From: Flavobacterium cerinum
GTDB taxonomy: Bacteria > Bacteroidota > Bacteroidia > Flavobacteriales > Flavobacteriaceae
NCBI RefSeq assembly: GCF_024496085.1
Contig: NZ_CP101751.1
Span: 3,348,001-3,412,000 of the forward strand
Reading direction: 5' to 3'
Length of the DNA stretch: 64,000 bases
Of this stretch, positions 42,857-52,775 are shown one piece after another. The notes beneath the pieces are model-generated. The model made no database searches and was not told the origin of the DNA. It saw only the letters and a list, made by a program, of their open reading frames with translations. The position numbers and the translations under genes were made by a program. Numbering within the stretch: position 1 is the first letter of the stretch; every line of letters begins with the position of its first letter.

Positions 42857-44833
42857 TTAATAGGCAATCAGTTCTAATAATTCTTTTTCAAATCGTTGTT
42901 TCGGTAAGTATTGATCCTCCAGTGCTTTTACAAACGGAATGGCACTTTCCAAACTTCCCACACGTTTAACAGGTCCGTCCAGATACTCGAAACAATTTTC
43001 CATGATCATCGATGAAATATCGCTGGCAATCCCTCCAAACAAGGAATCTTCCTGAAGAATGATCACTTTTCCTGTCTTTTTAACCGAAGCATAAATCGTT
43101 TCCGTATCCAATGGTTGTAACGTACGTAAATCGATTAGATCGGCTTTTATTTCCGGGTAGCGGGATAACGTTTCCAAAGCCCAGTGTACACCGGCTCCGA
43201 ATGAAATTACCGTTACTTCTTCTCCTTCTTTGATCAAAGCTGCTTTTCCAAACGGTATTGTATAATATTCTTTCGGTACATCCTGATAAATACTTCTATA
43301 CAACTGTTTGTGTTCAAAATACATTACCGGATTCGGATCGTTAATTGCCGTATTTAAAAGTCCTTTAGCATCATATGGGAATGCCGGATATACAACTTTA
43401 AGTCCCGGTGTTTTAGTAAACCACGCTTCATTTGTTTGCGAGTGAAACGGTCCGGCTTGTGTTCCGCCTCCGCAAGGCATACGCACAACAACATCTGCAT
43501 TTTCCTGCCATCTGTAGTGTACTTTAGCCAGATAATTTACAATCGGATTAAAACCGGTAGAAACGAAATCGGCAAACTGCATTTCTACAATCGCTTTATG
43601 TCCGTTAATCGACAATCCCATACCCGCAGAAACTACAGCACTTTCACAGATTGGTGTATTGCGAACACGCTCTTTTCCGAATTCTGCCACAAAACCGTCG
43701 GTAATCTTAAAAGCTCCGCCGTATTCTGCAATATCTTGTCCCATGATCACCAAATTCTCATGGCGCTCCATCGATTGTTTTAAACTTTGTGAAATAGCAT
43801 CCACCAAACGAATATTTTCTACTTCTCCGTTATGATTAAATTCTTCAAAAGCATAAGGTCTGTATACATCATTTAATTCTTCATCCAGACTCGCTGTAAT
43901 CTCCGGTTCGGCCTGAACTTTTGCCCAATGCTCGTCAATTTCTTTTTTGATTTCAGCACGATATGCTTCGTCCATATCCGGTGTTAAGACACCTGCTTCA
44001 GTAAGGAATTTACGATAATTATCAACCGGATCTTTAATCGCCCACATATCCATTAATTCCTGTGGTACATATTTCGTTCCGCTGGCTTCTTCATGTCCAC
44101 GCATACGGAACGTTTTGAATTCTAATAATACCGGACGCGGATTTTCTCTCATGGAAGCGACTAACTCATCGATTTTAGTATAAACTTCCAGAATGTTATT
44201 TCCGTCAATAATATAGCTATCCATTCCGTAACCGATTCCTTTATCGGCCAGGTTTTCACAACGATATTGTTCATTTGTCGGCGTAGATAAACCGTAACCG
44301 TTATTTTCGATTACAAAAAGAACCGGTAGTTCCCAAACCGCTGCAATATTCAACGCTTCATGGAAATCACCTTCGGAAGTAGCGCCTTCACCGGTAAATA
44401 CCGCTGTAACTTTTCCGTTTTTCTTTAATTTATTAGCTAATGCAATCCCGTCGGCAACGCCTAATTGCGGTCCTAGATGGGAAATCATTCCGATAATTTT
44501 ATATTCCTGTGTTCCGAAGTGAAACGAACGATCCCTTCCTTTTGTAAAACCGTTTGCTTTACCCTGCCATTGCGAGAACAAGCGATATAACGGTATTTCT
44601 CTTGTAGTAAACACACCTAAATTACGGTGCATCGGTAAAATATATTCGTCTTTATCCAATACGGATGTAATTCCAACTGAAATAGCTTCCTGTCCGATTC
44701 CCGAAAACCATTTTGAAACTTTCCCCTGACGAATCAGGATTAGCATTTTTTCTTCGATCAGCCTTGGCTTGATTAATTTCTTATATAAATCTAATAGTTT
44801 TTCGTCACTTAGATTTTTCCGATCAAAATTCAT
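42857..44833 (-). CDS. 2-oxoacid dehydrogenase E1, fused alpha and beta subunits
   Basis: A 658-residue ThDP enzyme with the alpha subunit (about 1-320) and beta subunit (about 335-658) in one chain. ThDP/Mg binding reads [17 protein letters not shown] and [10 protein letters not shown]. The beta half has [17 protein letters not shown] and [20 protein letters not shown]. This fused form is standard in Flavobacteriia and is thought to act on branched-chain oxo-acids (from Val, Ile and Leu), feeding acyl-CoA primers to branched fatty acids; pyruvate is an alternative. E2 and E3 are not in the window. Confidence 0.93.
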   Translation of the reverse strand: MNFDRKNLSDEKLLDLYKKLIKPRLIEEKMLILIRQGKVSKWFSGIGQEAISVGITSVLDKDEYILPMHRNLGVFTTREIPLYRLFSQWQGKANGFTKGRDRSFHFGTQEYKIIGMISHLGPQLGVADGIALANKLKKNGKVTAVFTGEGATSEGDFHEALNIAAVWELPVLFVIENNGYGLSTPTNEQYRCENLADKGIGYGMDSYIIDGNNILEVYTKIDELVASMRENPRPVLLEFKTFRMRGHEEASGTKYVPQELMDMWAIKDPVDNYRKFLTEAGVLTPDMDEAYRAEIKKEIDEHWAKVQAEPEITASLDEELNDVYRPYAFEEFNHNGEVENIRLVDAISQSLKQSMERHENLVIMGQDIAEYGGAFKITDGFVAEFGKERVRNTPICESAVVSAGMGLSINGHKAIVEMQFADFVSTGFNPIVNYLAKVHYRWQENADVVVRMPCGGGTQAGPFHSQTNEAWFTKTPGLKVVYPAFPYDAKGLLNTAINDPNPVMYFEHKQLYRSIYQDVPKEYYTIPFGKAALIKEGEEVTVISFGAGVHWALETLSRYPEIKADLIDLRTLQPLDTETIYASVKKTGKVIILQEDSLFGGIASDISSMIMENCFEYLDGPVKRVGSLESAIPFVKALEDQYLPKQRFEKELLELIAY

Positions 44834-44859
44834 GATGTTGTGCTTTGATTAAACGCTTC

Positions 44860-44867
44860 CAAAAGTA
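44860..44867 (-). promoter_or_regulatory. Promoter -7 element of the E1 gene
   Basis: On the minus strand, TACTTTTG matches TAnnTTTG, 27 bases before the start codon at 44833. No clear TTG is found at -33. Confidence 0.45.
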
Positions 44868-44996
44868 TGAAAAAATAACCGTCACCCATGGAATTGTTTT
44901 CAAAATATTTTCCCAAAAAAACTGGTTGATCTTCCCTATTTCCGATCAAATCCCAATTGTTGATAACTTTCTAAATTTTATCTAAAAATTATTATT

Positions 44997-45004
44997 TACC
45001 TTTG
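44997..45004 (+). promoter_or_regulatory. Promoter -7 element of the oxygenase gene
   Basis: TACCTTTG matches TAnnTTTG exactly, 48 bases before the ATG at 45053. The -33 region has no well-placed TTG. Confidence 0.5.
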
Positions 45005-45052
45005 TTTTATAATGGTTTCACAACCAAAAAGTTATTAACAAAATTTTTTAAG

Positions 45053-46003
45053 ATGCAAAACATTCCTAGTGTTGACTTGCGTGATTTCCTATCGGACGAC
45101 CCGGTACGTAAACAAAAATTTGTAAATGAAATCGGAAAAGCCTACGAAGACATCGGCTTCGTAGCATTAAAAGGTCATTTTTTAGATGATCAATTAGTTG
45201 ATGAACTTTATGGTGAGGTTCGTAATTTTTTCAACTTACCGCTTGAGGTAAAAGAAAAATACGAAATTCCTGGAATTGGTGGACAGCGTGGTTATGTTTC
45301 TTTCGGTAAAGAACATGCCAAAGGAAGAAAAGAAGGCGATTTAAAAGAATTCTGGCATTTCGGTCAGTATGTGGAAAACAATCCGACATTGGAAGCCGAA
45401 TACCCGGCTAACGTTACCGTTACAGAACTTCCTAAATTTAACACAGTAGGTAAAGAAGCCTACCAGATGTTAGAAAAAACCGGAGTATATGTTTTAAGAG
45501 CTTTGGCTTTATACCTCGGTCTTGACGAATTCTATTTTGACAATTACATTAAAAACGGAAACAGTATTCTGCGACCTATACACTATCCTCCTATTACACA
45601 GGAGCCTGAAAACGCGGTTCGTGCCGCAGCTCACGGTGATATCAACCTTATCACTTTATTAATGGGTGCTCAGGGCAAAGGACTACAAGTTCAAAATCAT
45701 AACGGTGAATGGATTGATGCTATCGCTCAGGATGACGAATTAGTGATCAATGTAGGCGACATGCTTTCCCGTCACACCAACAATAGATTAAAATCCACGA
45801 TTCATCAAGTGGTAAATCCGCCGAGAGAATTATGGGGTACCTCCCGTTTTTCAATTCCGTTTTTTATGCATCCGATAAGCGAAATGCCGCTTAACTGCCT
45901 GGAAAACTGTATTGATGCCGAGAATCCGAAACGTTACGACGATATTACCGCCGGTGATTTCTTATACGAACGTCTGGTTGATTTGGGCTTAATTAAAAAA
46001 TAA
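45053..46003 (+). CDS. Isopenicillin N synthase-like 2-oxoglutarate/Fe(II) oxygenase
   Basis: A 316-residue double-stranded beta-helix oxygenase. The N-terminal DIOX_N-like part has AYEDIGFVALKGH. The iron triad is His and Asp in AAHGDINLITLLMG and His in RLKSTIHQVVNP, and the 2-oxoglutarate Arg lies in RFSIPFF. Open frame extends to 45002, but ATG at 45053 (MQNIPSVDLRDF) is the family start. It may hydroxylate or oxidise a small metabolite; its flavobacterial role is unknown. It is monocistronic. Confidence 0.92.
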   Translation: MQNIPSVDLRDFLSDDPVRKQKFVNEIGKAYEDIGFVALKGHFLDDQLVDELYGEVRNFFNLPLEVKEKYEIPGIGGQRGYVSFGKEHAKGRKEGDLKEFWHFGQYVENNPTLEAEYPANVTVTELPKFNTVGKEAYQMLEKTGVYVLRALALYLGLDEFYFDNYIKNGNSILRPIHYPPITQEPENAVRAAAHGDINLITLLMGAQGKGLQVQNHNGEWIDAIAQDDELVINVGDMLSRHTNNRLKSTIHQVVNPPRELWGTSRFSIPFFMHPISEMPLNCLENCIDAENPKRYDDITAGDFLYERLVDLGLIKK

Positions 46004-46106
46004 TTCTTATTTTTATAAAATTGTAAAAGGCATTGGGTTTTACGCTCAATGTCTTTTCTTTTTGAACATTTTTGAAATGCACTGCCGCATTTAATTCATT
46101 TACATT

Positions 46107-46457
46107 ATGGCAAAAAAAATCAGCAGTTTGGAAGACTTAGGTGGATTTGTTTTTTCTACAAACAAGGATTTTGAATTTAATAACGAACAAGAACAGGAAG
46201 AAACGCTTTCGCCCGGCGAACAGCGACTGGAAGCCCATCTTGATAAAAAAAACCGCGGCGGAAAAGTCGCTACTATTATCAAAGGTTTTTCCGGTAATGA
46301 AGACGACTTAAAAGCTTTAGCCAAAAAACTTAAAACACTTTGTGGTGTGGGTGGCGCAGCAAAAGACGGCGAAATTATTATTCAAGGAAATTTCCGCGAC
46401 AAAATCATGGATTTCCTGACTAAAGAAGGATATAAAGTAAAACGCGTAGGCGGTTAA
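46107..46457 (+). CDS. SUI1/eIF1-like translation factor (YciH family)
   Basis: A 116-residue protein whose C-terminal ~80 residues form the SUI1 domain: GGKVATIIKGFSGNEDDLKA, then LKTLCGVGGAAKDGEIIIQG and a final KVKRVGG. The E. coli homologue YciH influences start-codon fidelity. It lies 14 bases before a nucleoside phosphorylase gene and is probably co-transcribed with the next three genes. Confidence 0.95.
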   Translation: MAKKISSLEDLGGFVFSTNKDFEFNNEQEQEETLSPGEQRLEAHLDKKNRGGKVATIIKGFSGNEDDLKALAKKLKTLCGVGGAAKDGEIIIQGNFRDKIMDFLTKEGYKVKRVGG

Positions 46458-46471
46458 TAAAAAATACAGCA

Positions 46472-47344
46472 ATGACAGCAATTAAATCATCAGAATTAAT
46501 TCTGAATCCTGACGGAAGTGTTTATCACTTAAACCTGAAACCTGAAAACATCGCAACGGATATCATTTTTGTTGGTGATCAGAACCGGGTTTCCAAAATC
46601 ACGCAACATTTCGATACGGTTGAATTTTCGACACAAAAACGCGAATTTAAAACCGAGACCGGTACTTATAAAGGAAAACGCCTAACGGTAATGTCAACCG
46701 GAATTGGTCCGGACAACATTGATATCGTGATGAATGAACTGGATGCTTTGGTGAATATCGACTTAAACACGCGAACCATCAAACCACAATTAACATCACT
46801 TAATATTGTCCGCATCGGAACATCCGGCTCTTTACAAGCTGACATTCCGGTAGACAGCTTTGTTATGTCGGAATACGGTTTAGGATTAGACAACATGCTT
46901 CGCTCCTATATTATTGATTCCGTTTCCGAAAAAGAAATTGAAGATGCTTTTATAGCGCATACCAACTGGGACATGCGAAAAGGACGTCCTTATGTCGTTA
47001 AAGGCAGTACAAAACTGGCTGACAAAATCGAAAGTAACGAAATTCACAAAGGATTTACCGGAACAGCCGGTGGTTTTTACGGCCCGCAAGGACGCATATT
47101 ACGTCTTGGAATTCAAGATGAGGAATTAAACGCTAAAATGGACAGTTTTAATTATAACGGCACACGAATGACCAATCTGGAAATGGAAACCGGCGCAATT
47201 TACGGACTAGCCAGCTTACTTGGTCACGAAGCATTATCATTAAACGCTATCATTGCCAATCGTGCCAACGGTACTTTTAGTGACGATCCTTATAAAGCGG
47301 TCGATGCACTTATTGTCTATACCTTAAATAAATTGGTTAACTAA
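46472..47344 (+). CDS. Nucleoside phosphorylase (uridine phosphorylase-like)
   Basis: This 290-residue protein of the PNP/UDP family performs reversible phosphorolysis of nucleosides. FVGDQNRVSKITQHFD is the phosphate-binding N-terminal element. MSTGIGPDNIDIVMNEL and TNLEMETGAIYGLASLLGH carry the expected glycine-rich loop and the ribose/metal Glu-Met-Glu motif. It functions in the cytosol in nucleoside salvage. Base preference cannot be set from sequence. Confidence 0.93.
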   Translation: MTAIKSSELILNPDGSVYHLNLKPENIATDIIFVGDQNRVSKITQHFDTVEFSTQKREFKTETGTYKGKRLTVMSTGIGPDNIDIVMNELDALVNIDLNTRTIKPQLTSLNIVRIGTSGSLQADIPVDSFVMSEYGLGLDNMLRSYIIDSVSEKEIEDAFIAHTNWDMRKGRPYVVKGSTKLADKIESNEIHKGFTGTAGGFYGPQGRILRLGIQDEELNAKMDSFNYNGTRMTNLEMETGAIYGLASLLGHEALSLNAIIANRANGTFSDDPYKAVDALIVYTLNKLVN

Positions 47345-47788
47345 ATGCATTCTCCGGCAGCCCAATTATTTTCAGAAATCAGCGCTTTTGAGCGCCAGTT
47401 TCAACAAGGACACATTTCCGGTTTCGAGATCAAATCCTCCGAAACCAAATGGTCTAAAAAGGAAATATTGGGCCACCTGATTGATTCCGCGCTTTATAAT
47501 CTGCAACGTTTTACCGAAATTCAATATGCAGAAAAGCCTTATCCGGTTCGACCTTACAATCAGGACGAATTGGTAAAAGCCAATCGTTATCAGGAGCGGG
47601 AAAGCACCGAATTACTAGCACTTTGGTCCGGTTTAAATAAACAGATTGCCTTTATCATGCAACATCAAACGGAAGAGACATTCGCTTTTTCGTTGCTTTT
47701 GCCGGACAAAACAGTATCCGATTTGCGTTTTCTAATGACCGACTATATTCATCATTTACAACATCACCTAATCGAAATACGAAAATGA
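47345..47788 (+). CDS. DinB-superfamily four-helix protein
   Basis: A 147-residue DinB/YfiT-like protein. The metal-binding histidines are recognisable: WSKKEILGHLIDSALYNLQRF in helix 2 and TDYIHHLQHHLIEIRK at the C-terminus. Family members are thiol- or bacillithiol-dependent transferases in some bacteria, which is of interest because bshA lies at 61936. It begins immediately after the phosphorylase stop codon and overlaps the next gene by 4 bases. Confidence 0.9.
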   Translation: MHSPAAQLFSEISAFERQFQQGHISGFEIKSSETKWSKKEILGHLIDSALYNLQRFTEIQYAEKPYPVRPYNQDELVKANRYQERESTELLALWSGLNKQIAFIMQHQTEETFAFSLLLPDKTVSDLRFLMTDYIHHLQHHLIEIRK

Positions 47789-48321
47789 AACCCATAATCA
47801 AAACAGACAGACTTATCATTCGGGAATTACAATCTTCAGATGCGCAAGGGATCTTTCTGATGGATTCCAATCCTGCCGTACATGAGTTTTTGGGCAAATC
47901 ACCCATTACAACATTGGAAGAAGCCCAGAACGCTATTCTTTTTATCCGAAAACAATATGAGACGAACGGTATCGGGCGTTGGGCTATGCTTTTAAAGGAT
48001 ACAAATGAATTTATCGGTTGGACCGGGTTAAAACTAATAAATACTGAAACCGTTAACGGACATCAGAATTTCTATGAATTGGGTTACCGCCTTAATCAGG
48101 ATCACTGGCGCAAAGGATATGGTTTTGAAGCCGCTAAAGCCTGTCTCGATTATGCTTTTTCCGAAATGCAATTAGACAAGGTGTATGCTTATGCTGAAAG
48201 CGGCAACATCGGATCCCAAACTATATTACAAAAATTACAACCGGTACATACCGAATCGTTCCCATATGACGGAGTAGATCATATCTGGTTTGAATTTCAA
48301 AACAACAAAATCGGCAGTTAA
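47785..48321 (+). CDS. GNAT acetyltransferase, RimJ/RimL type
   Basis: A 178-residue acetyltransferase with TDRLIIRELQSSDAQGIFLM at the start. YELGYRLNQDHWRKGYGFEA is the acetyl-CoA-binding region, and KVYAYAESGNIGSQTILQKL the typical late strand. RimJ/RimL-like members acetylate protein N-termini or small molecules. It is last in the 46107-48321 cluster and convergent with the AraC gene (4-base overlap of 3' ends). Confidence 0.93.
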   Translation: MKPIIKTDRLIIRELQSSDAQGIFLMDSNPAVHEFLGKSPITTLEEAQNAILFIRKQYETNGIGRWAMLLKDTNEFIGWTGLKLINTETVNGHQNFYELGYRLNQDHWRKGYGFEAAKACLDYAFSEMQLDKVYAYAESGNIGSQTILQKLQPVHTESFPYDGVDHIWFEFQNNKIGS

Positions 48322-49148
48322 ACCTGCTGATTTTTTTTTAATATTTCCACACCATTCAGATAATCCGACGGGCGTTGTCCCAATATCTTATAAAATGTAT
48401 TACTGAACGTCGGGATACTATTATATCCGACCGCAATAGCCACCTCATTAACCGGTAACCGTTTTTCTAACAGCAATTCAATAGCCTTTAACATTCTTCG
48501 GATGGTAAAAAACTGTATAAAAGACATTCCCAGGTCTTTCTGAAATAAACGATATAATGAGCGTTCGCTAAATCCAAATTTCTCTGCCAGTTTGGAAAAG
48601 AAAATGGTATCATCAAGATGATCATCTAAATAAGCGATCACTTTCAGTAATCTTTTATCTTTCGCGGTCGGCAGTGCTAATGGTAAATTGGTTTCACAAA
48701 TTTCCGGCAAAATCGCCTTAATTGCTCTTGCGATAAAAAAGTTCCGACTTCCTTTTTTCAGATTCCCGTTCCAGCGATTCGTAAACAACATCATTTGCAG
48801 TAATAAATCGTTAACCGGGTAAATTCCTTCACTATCATAAAAAGAATGTTCGTTTTTATCGACCGGAAAATACAGATTTCGCATCATTACATTTTCCGAA
48901 CTCGGATGAATGCTATGCGCAATATTATGCGGAATCCACATAAAATGACGAGCCGGTAAAAAATACGTTTTTGTTTCTGTAGTCACATAAACAATCCCTC
49001 CTTCCGTATAAAGTAACTGTGCTTTTTCGTGTTTATGGGTCGGAATAAGCAACTCTCCCATCAAATCATGATGACAGTAAATACTGTTTTTATCAGTATC
49101 TACCTCTTTGGTATAATACTTCTCTGCCTTTACATTTTCGTTTTCCAT
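48318..49148 (-). CDS. AraC-family transcriptional regulator with N-terminal cupin
   Basis: A 276-residue regulator. The N-terminal cupin (about 20-110) has LLIPTHKHEKAQLLYTEGG and HFMWIPHNIAHSI. The C-terminal double helix-turn-helix reads KLAEKFGFSERSLYRLFQKD and VAIAVGYNSIPTFSNTFYKI. The gene is divergent from the CoA-transferase gene, 157 bases apart, which makes that gene a possible target. The cupin metal His pattern (HKH) hints at a small-molecule effector. Confidence 0.94.
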   Translation of the reverse strand: MENENVKAEKYYTKEVDTDKNSIYCHHDLMGELLIPTHKHEKAQLLYTEGGIVYVTTETKTYFLPARHFMWIPHNIAHSIHPSSENVMMRNLYFPVDKNEHSFYDSEGIYPVNDLLLQMMLFTNRWNGNLKKGSRNFFIARAIKAILPEICETNLPLALPTAKDKRLLKVIAYLDDHLDDTIFFSKLAEKFGFSERSLYRLFQKDLGMSFIQFFTIRRMLKAIELLLEKRLPVNEVAIAVGYNSIPTFSNTFYKILGQRPSDYLNGVEILKKNQQV

Positions 49149-49305
49149 GCTGTCCGAAATGAATATTTTTTTGTCCTATAACGATAATAAGCTGCTAAAT
49201 TATTTCTTTAAAATTGTAGACTAAACCAATCAGAACAAAAACAAACAAAGATTTCGTTAACAAAACTTTATTTTTTGGTTTAATTTTTTATCAAAAAATC
49301 AATTT

Positions 49306-50823
49306 ATGAACCCAGAAAGAATTCAATTTCAAAAATACAAAGACAAAGTTATTTCCGCTCATCAGGCCGCTGCTTTTTTTCAAGATAAAATGGTAGTCGG
49401 TTCGAGTGGTTTTACTAAAGCCGGCGACAGTAAAGCGGTTTTACCTGCTTTTGCTTTACGAGCGGAGCACGAATCGATCGGGATTACCCTGATTACCGGT
49501 GCTTCTTTAGGCCATACAACCGATGCCGATCTCGCCCGAAGTAATGCATTATATAAACGAATGCCTTTTCAGGTTGATCCGGTCATGCGGGGAAAAATTA
49601 ATAGCGGTGACATCTTATTTATCGATCAACACCTCAGCGAAACGGCAGAATTACTCGAAAACAAACATTTACCGCAACTTGATTTTGCGATTATTGAAGC
49701 CACTTATATTGATACCGACGGAAATATCATCCCGACAACTTCCGTTGGAAATTCCGCCACTTTTGCCCATTTGGCCGACAAGATCATTATTGAAATCAAC
49801 ACGTCAATTCCTTTTGAATTTAAAGGAATCCACGATATTTATATACCAACCCACTACCCTAACCGTGATGTGATTAACATTACGGCTTCCGATGACCGTA
49901 TTGGCTCAGATGTTATTAAAATTGACTCCGATAAAGTGGTCGGAATCGTGTTTACCGAAATTCCGGATAGTCCGGCGCAAACTACAGCTCCGGATCCTAA
50001 AACCACTGCCATCGCTAATCACTTACTGGCCTTTTTTGAAAAAGAGATACAAAGCGGGCGTTTAACAAAATCTTTGATGCCATTACAGGCCGGTATCGGT
50101 AAGGTGGCCAATGCGGTATTATCGGGACTTGCGAAAGGGGATTTCGAAAATCTGGTTATGTATTCCGAAGTATTACAAGACAGTACATTCGAATTGATCG
50201 ATACCGGAAAAATGACCTTTGCATCCGCCTCTTCAATCACCGTTTCGGAGCCTTGCTATAATCATCTTCTGAAAAATTTTGATCAGTATAAAGATAAAAT
50301 CGTACTTCGTCCTCAGAATATCAGTAATTCCGCAGAAGTAATCCGACGTTTAGGGATTATCGGAATCAATACAGCTATAGAATTTGATATCTACGGAAAT
50401 GTCAATTCAACTCATATTTCCGGTACCAAAATGATGAATGGTATCGGCGGTTCCGGAGATTTTGCCCGCAATGCCTACCTGAGCATTTTCGTAACCCAGT
50501 CGGCTTCGAAAGACGGCAATGCCATTTCACACGTTCTTCCTATGGTATCGCATACCGATCATACGGAACACGATGTTGACATTCTGGTTACCGAACAAGG
50601 TCTGGCGGATTTACGCGGACTCGCTCCACGGGAAAGAGCACGGGTTATCATCCGGAATTGTGCTCATCCTGAATATCGCGAACAATTACTGGACTATTTT
50701 GAACGAGCCTGCGAACGTGGCGGACACACCCCTCATATTCTCGAAGAAGCTTTTAATTTCCATACAAGATACCTGGAAACAGGCACTATGAAACAAAATT
50801 GCCTTGTAACCTACCCGGTGTAA
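49306..50823 (+). CDS. Acetyl-CoA hydrolase/succinate CoA-transferase family protein
   Basis: A 505-residue class I CoA transferase. FQDKMVVGSSGFTKAGDSKAV opens the first domain. SVGNSATFAHLADKIIIEIN and the CoA-binding GIGGSGDFARNAYLSIF followed by TEQGLADLRGLAPRERA are characteristic. Relatives move CoA between acetate and succinate, so a role in acetate or propionate handling is likely. Hydrolase and transferase cannot be told apart here. It stands alone with AraC divergent. Confidence 0.93.
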   Translation: MNPERIQFQKYKDKVISAHQAAAFFQDKMVVGSSGFTKAGDSKAVLPAFALRAEHESIGITLITGASLGHTTDADLARSNALYKRMPFQVDPVMRGKINSGDILFIDQHLSETAELLENKHLPQLDFAIIEATYIDTDGNIIPTTSVGNSATFAHLADKIIIEINTSIPFEFKGIHDIYIPTHYPNRDVINITASDDRIGSDVIKIDSDKVVGIVFTEIPDSPAQTTAPDPKTTAIANHLLAFFEKEIQSGRLTKSLMPLQAGIGKVANAVLSGLAKGDFENLVMYSEVLQDSTFELIDTGKMTFASASSITVSEPCYNHLLKNFDQYKDKIVLRPQNISNSAEVIRRLGIIGINTAIEFDIYGNVNSTHISGTKMMNGIGGSGDFARNAYLSIFVTQSASKDGNAISHVLPMVSHTDHTEHDVDILVTEQGLADLRGLAPRERARVIIRNCAHPEYREQLLDYFERACERGGHTPHILEEAFNFHTRYLETGTMKQNCLVTYPV

Positions 50824-50971
50824 GGTAACATTTGTGTTGTTTTTCTTTGTTTATTTGCGAAAACTTTCCCCAATAGTAAATTTATTTATTATATGGGGAA
50901 TGTTTATTTTTAACCCCTTCTTATCGTAAAAATTTATTTACTCTTACTATCTTAGCAATTAATTTTTTCAC

Positions 50972-51817
50972 ATGAAAACAATTCGAATTGCAGGTGTACC
51001 CGAGCATTTTAACTTACCTTGGCATTTGTGCATAGAAAACGGCGAATTTAATGAAGTTGACATTGATTTACAGTGGACTGACGTACCGGAAGGAACCGGA
51101 AAAATGTGTCAGATGCTCCGCGACAACGAAACGGATATCGCCATCATCCTAACCGAAGGTATCCTAAAAGATATTACCAACGGAAATCCAAGTCGTATTG
51201 TACAAATCTATGTGCAGTCTCCTTTACTATGGGGTATTCACGTAGGTGCTAATTCCGTTTATCAAAAAACGGCTGATCTGAAAGAGAAGAAAGCCGCGAT
51301 AAGCCGAATAGGATCCGGTTCGCAACTGATGACTATTGTGAATGCGAAAAATGAAGGATGGGATACCGAAAATCTGCCTTTTGAAATTGTCAACACCATT
51401 GATGGTGCTGTTGCAGCTTTAACCGAAGGAAAAGCGGATTATTTTATGTGGGAACGTTTTATGACCAAACCATTGGTAGACAACGGTACGTTTCGTCATT
51501 TAGGCGATTGTCCGACTCCATGGCCCTCTTTTGTAATTGCCGTTCGGGAAGAAGTTTTGGAAAAAGACCAACATGTGATTGATCAGATACTCGATATTAT
51601 CAATACAACCACCAGTGAGTTTAAAGATATTCCCAGTATCGACCGAACTTTAGCCAATCGTTTTAATCAAAAAACCGAAGATATACAGGAATGGTTGCGT
51701 CTTACCCGATGGTCGCAAAAAAGACCGGATAAGAAAACCTTCGAAAAAATTCAGAATCAACTATTTGATTTAAAGATAATCGATACCAAAGCCGCTTATG
51801 AATCCGTTATAAAATAA
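50972..51817 (+). CDS. Substrate-binding-protein-fold protein without a signal peptide
   Basis: A 281-residue NMT1/THI5- or SsuA-like periplasmic-binding fold: MKTIRIAGVPEHFNLPWHL, DIAIILTEGILKDITNG, and ALTEGKADYFMWERF. There is no signal peptide or lipobox, and no ABC permease or ATPase nearby. It may bind a small molecule in the cytosol or act as an enzyme on this fold. Only 24 bases separate it from the transglutaminase-like gene, so they may be one transcript. Confidence 0.82.
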   Translation: MKTIRIAGVPEHFNLPWHLCIENGEFNEVDIDLQWTDVPEGTGKMCQMLRDNETDIAIILTEGILKDITNGNPSRIVQIYVQSPLLWGIHVGANSVYQKTADLKEKKAAISRIGSGSQLMTIVNAKNEGWDTENLPFEIVNTIDGAVAALTEGKADYFMWERFMTKPLVDNGTFRHLGDCPTPWPSFVIAVREEVLEKDQHVIDQILDIINTTTSEFKDIPSIDRTLANRFNQKTEDIQEWLRLTRWSQKRPDKKTFEKIQNQLFDLKIIDTKAAYESVIK

Positions 51818-51841
51818 GTATTTACAAGCCATCTGTAAAAA

Positions 51842-52774
51842 ATGACTTCATCTGAAAAGACCAAGATCCAGAAAATAAAAGAAAAGCTTTCTTTGCCAAA
51901 GCCCTGGGACAGTGTTGTCATTTTTTTCCTTAATATCCTGATTGCTATTCCGATTTTCATCATTGTCCATCAGAATATTATTGATCCGGAATGGTTTTTA
52001 CATATCGACCGGGTTTTACTCTTTATCGCAATACTAGTGATTATTCAGCTCTTGTTGCGAATGCTTAAAACCGTTATCATAATCTGTATTTTTCTGTATT
52101 TATTAGCTTTAATCTGGGGCACTCTATTTGGCGGATATGGCTTTTATTCCGTTTTTGAAGATTACCGTGCGATGGTTTATACGATGTCAGAAGATGCTAA
52201 TCCACAGGATATCATTATCGCTAAGTTACTTCCGTTTCCTAACAAATCGAAAATTATCGATGCTGTCGATTACACGAATCCCAAAGTTCGGAATTTTGCA
52301 TTAAAGGCTACGACTCTACATTTTCAGGATGTAAAAGGTTTCCGCGAATACCGTCAGACCATTCAGTGCTTTGCTGTTTTTGCAGAAGTAAAAAAACGCT
52401 GGAACTACGTAAACGATCCGAAAGGAAGAGAATACATCGCTTCTGCCAGCGAATCCATACAGCATTTTTCCGGCGATTGTGACGATCACGCTATCCTTAT
52501 GGCAGCTCTTATTCGTGCAATTGGCGGTACACCGAGAATTATCCATACCGGAGGCCATCTTTATCCGGAAATGCTAATCGGAACCAAAGCCGATCTGGAA
52601 AACGTGATTTACCTGATTAAGGAAGTTTTGTTCAAAGATGAAAGTAAAGGAAAAGAAATCAATTACCATATCGATGAGCGTGGACAAATTTGGCTTAACC
52701 TGGACTATACCGCCAAATACCCCGGCGGTCCGTTTATGTCGGAGGAAATTTTAGGGGAGTTAACCTTTTACTAG
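51842..52774 (+). CDS. Membrane-anchored transglutaminase-like protein
   Basis: A 310-residue protein with two or three N-terminal membrane segments (about 20-105) and a C-terminal transglutaminase-like fold. QHFSGDCDDHAILMAALIRA contains the putative Cys nucleophile, and PRIIHTGGHLYPEMLIG supplies the His. The last part, QIWLNLDYTAKYPGG, is the usual end of this group. Most bacterial members are proteases or structural enzymes of unknown target. It is convergent with ung, which ends 1 base away. Confidence 0.85.
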   Translation: MTSSEKTKIQKIKEKLSLPKPWDSVVIFFLNILIAIPIFIIVHQNIIDPEWFLHIDRVLLFIAILVIIQLLLRMLKTVIIICIFLYLLALIWGTLFGGYGFYSVFEDYRAMVYTMSEDANPQDIIIAKLLPFPNKSKIIDAVDYTNPKVRNFALKATTLHFQDVKGFREYRQTIQCFAVFAEVKKRWNYVNDPKGREYIASASESIQHFSGDCDDHAILMAALIRAIGGTPRIIHTGGHLYPEMLIGTKADLENVIYLIKEVLFKDESKGKEINYHIDERGQIWLNLDYTAKYPGGPFMSEEILGELTFY

Positions 52775-52775
52775 A

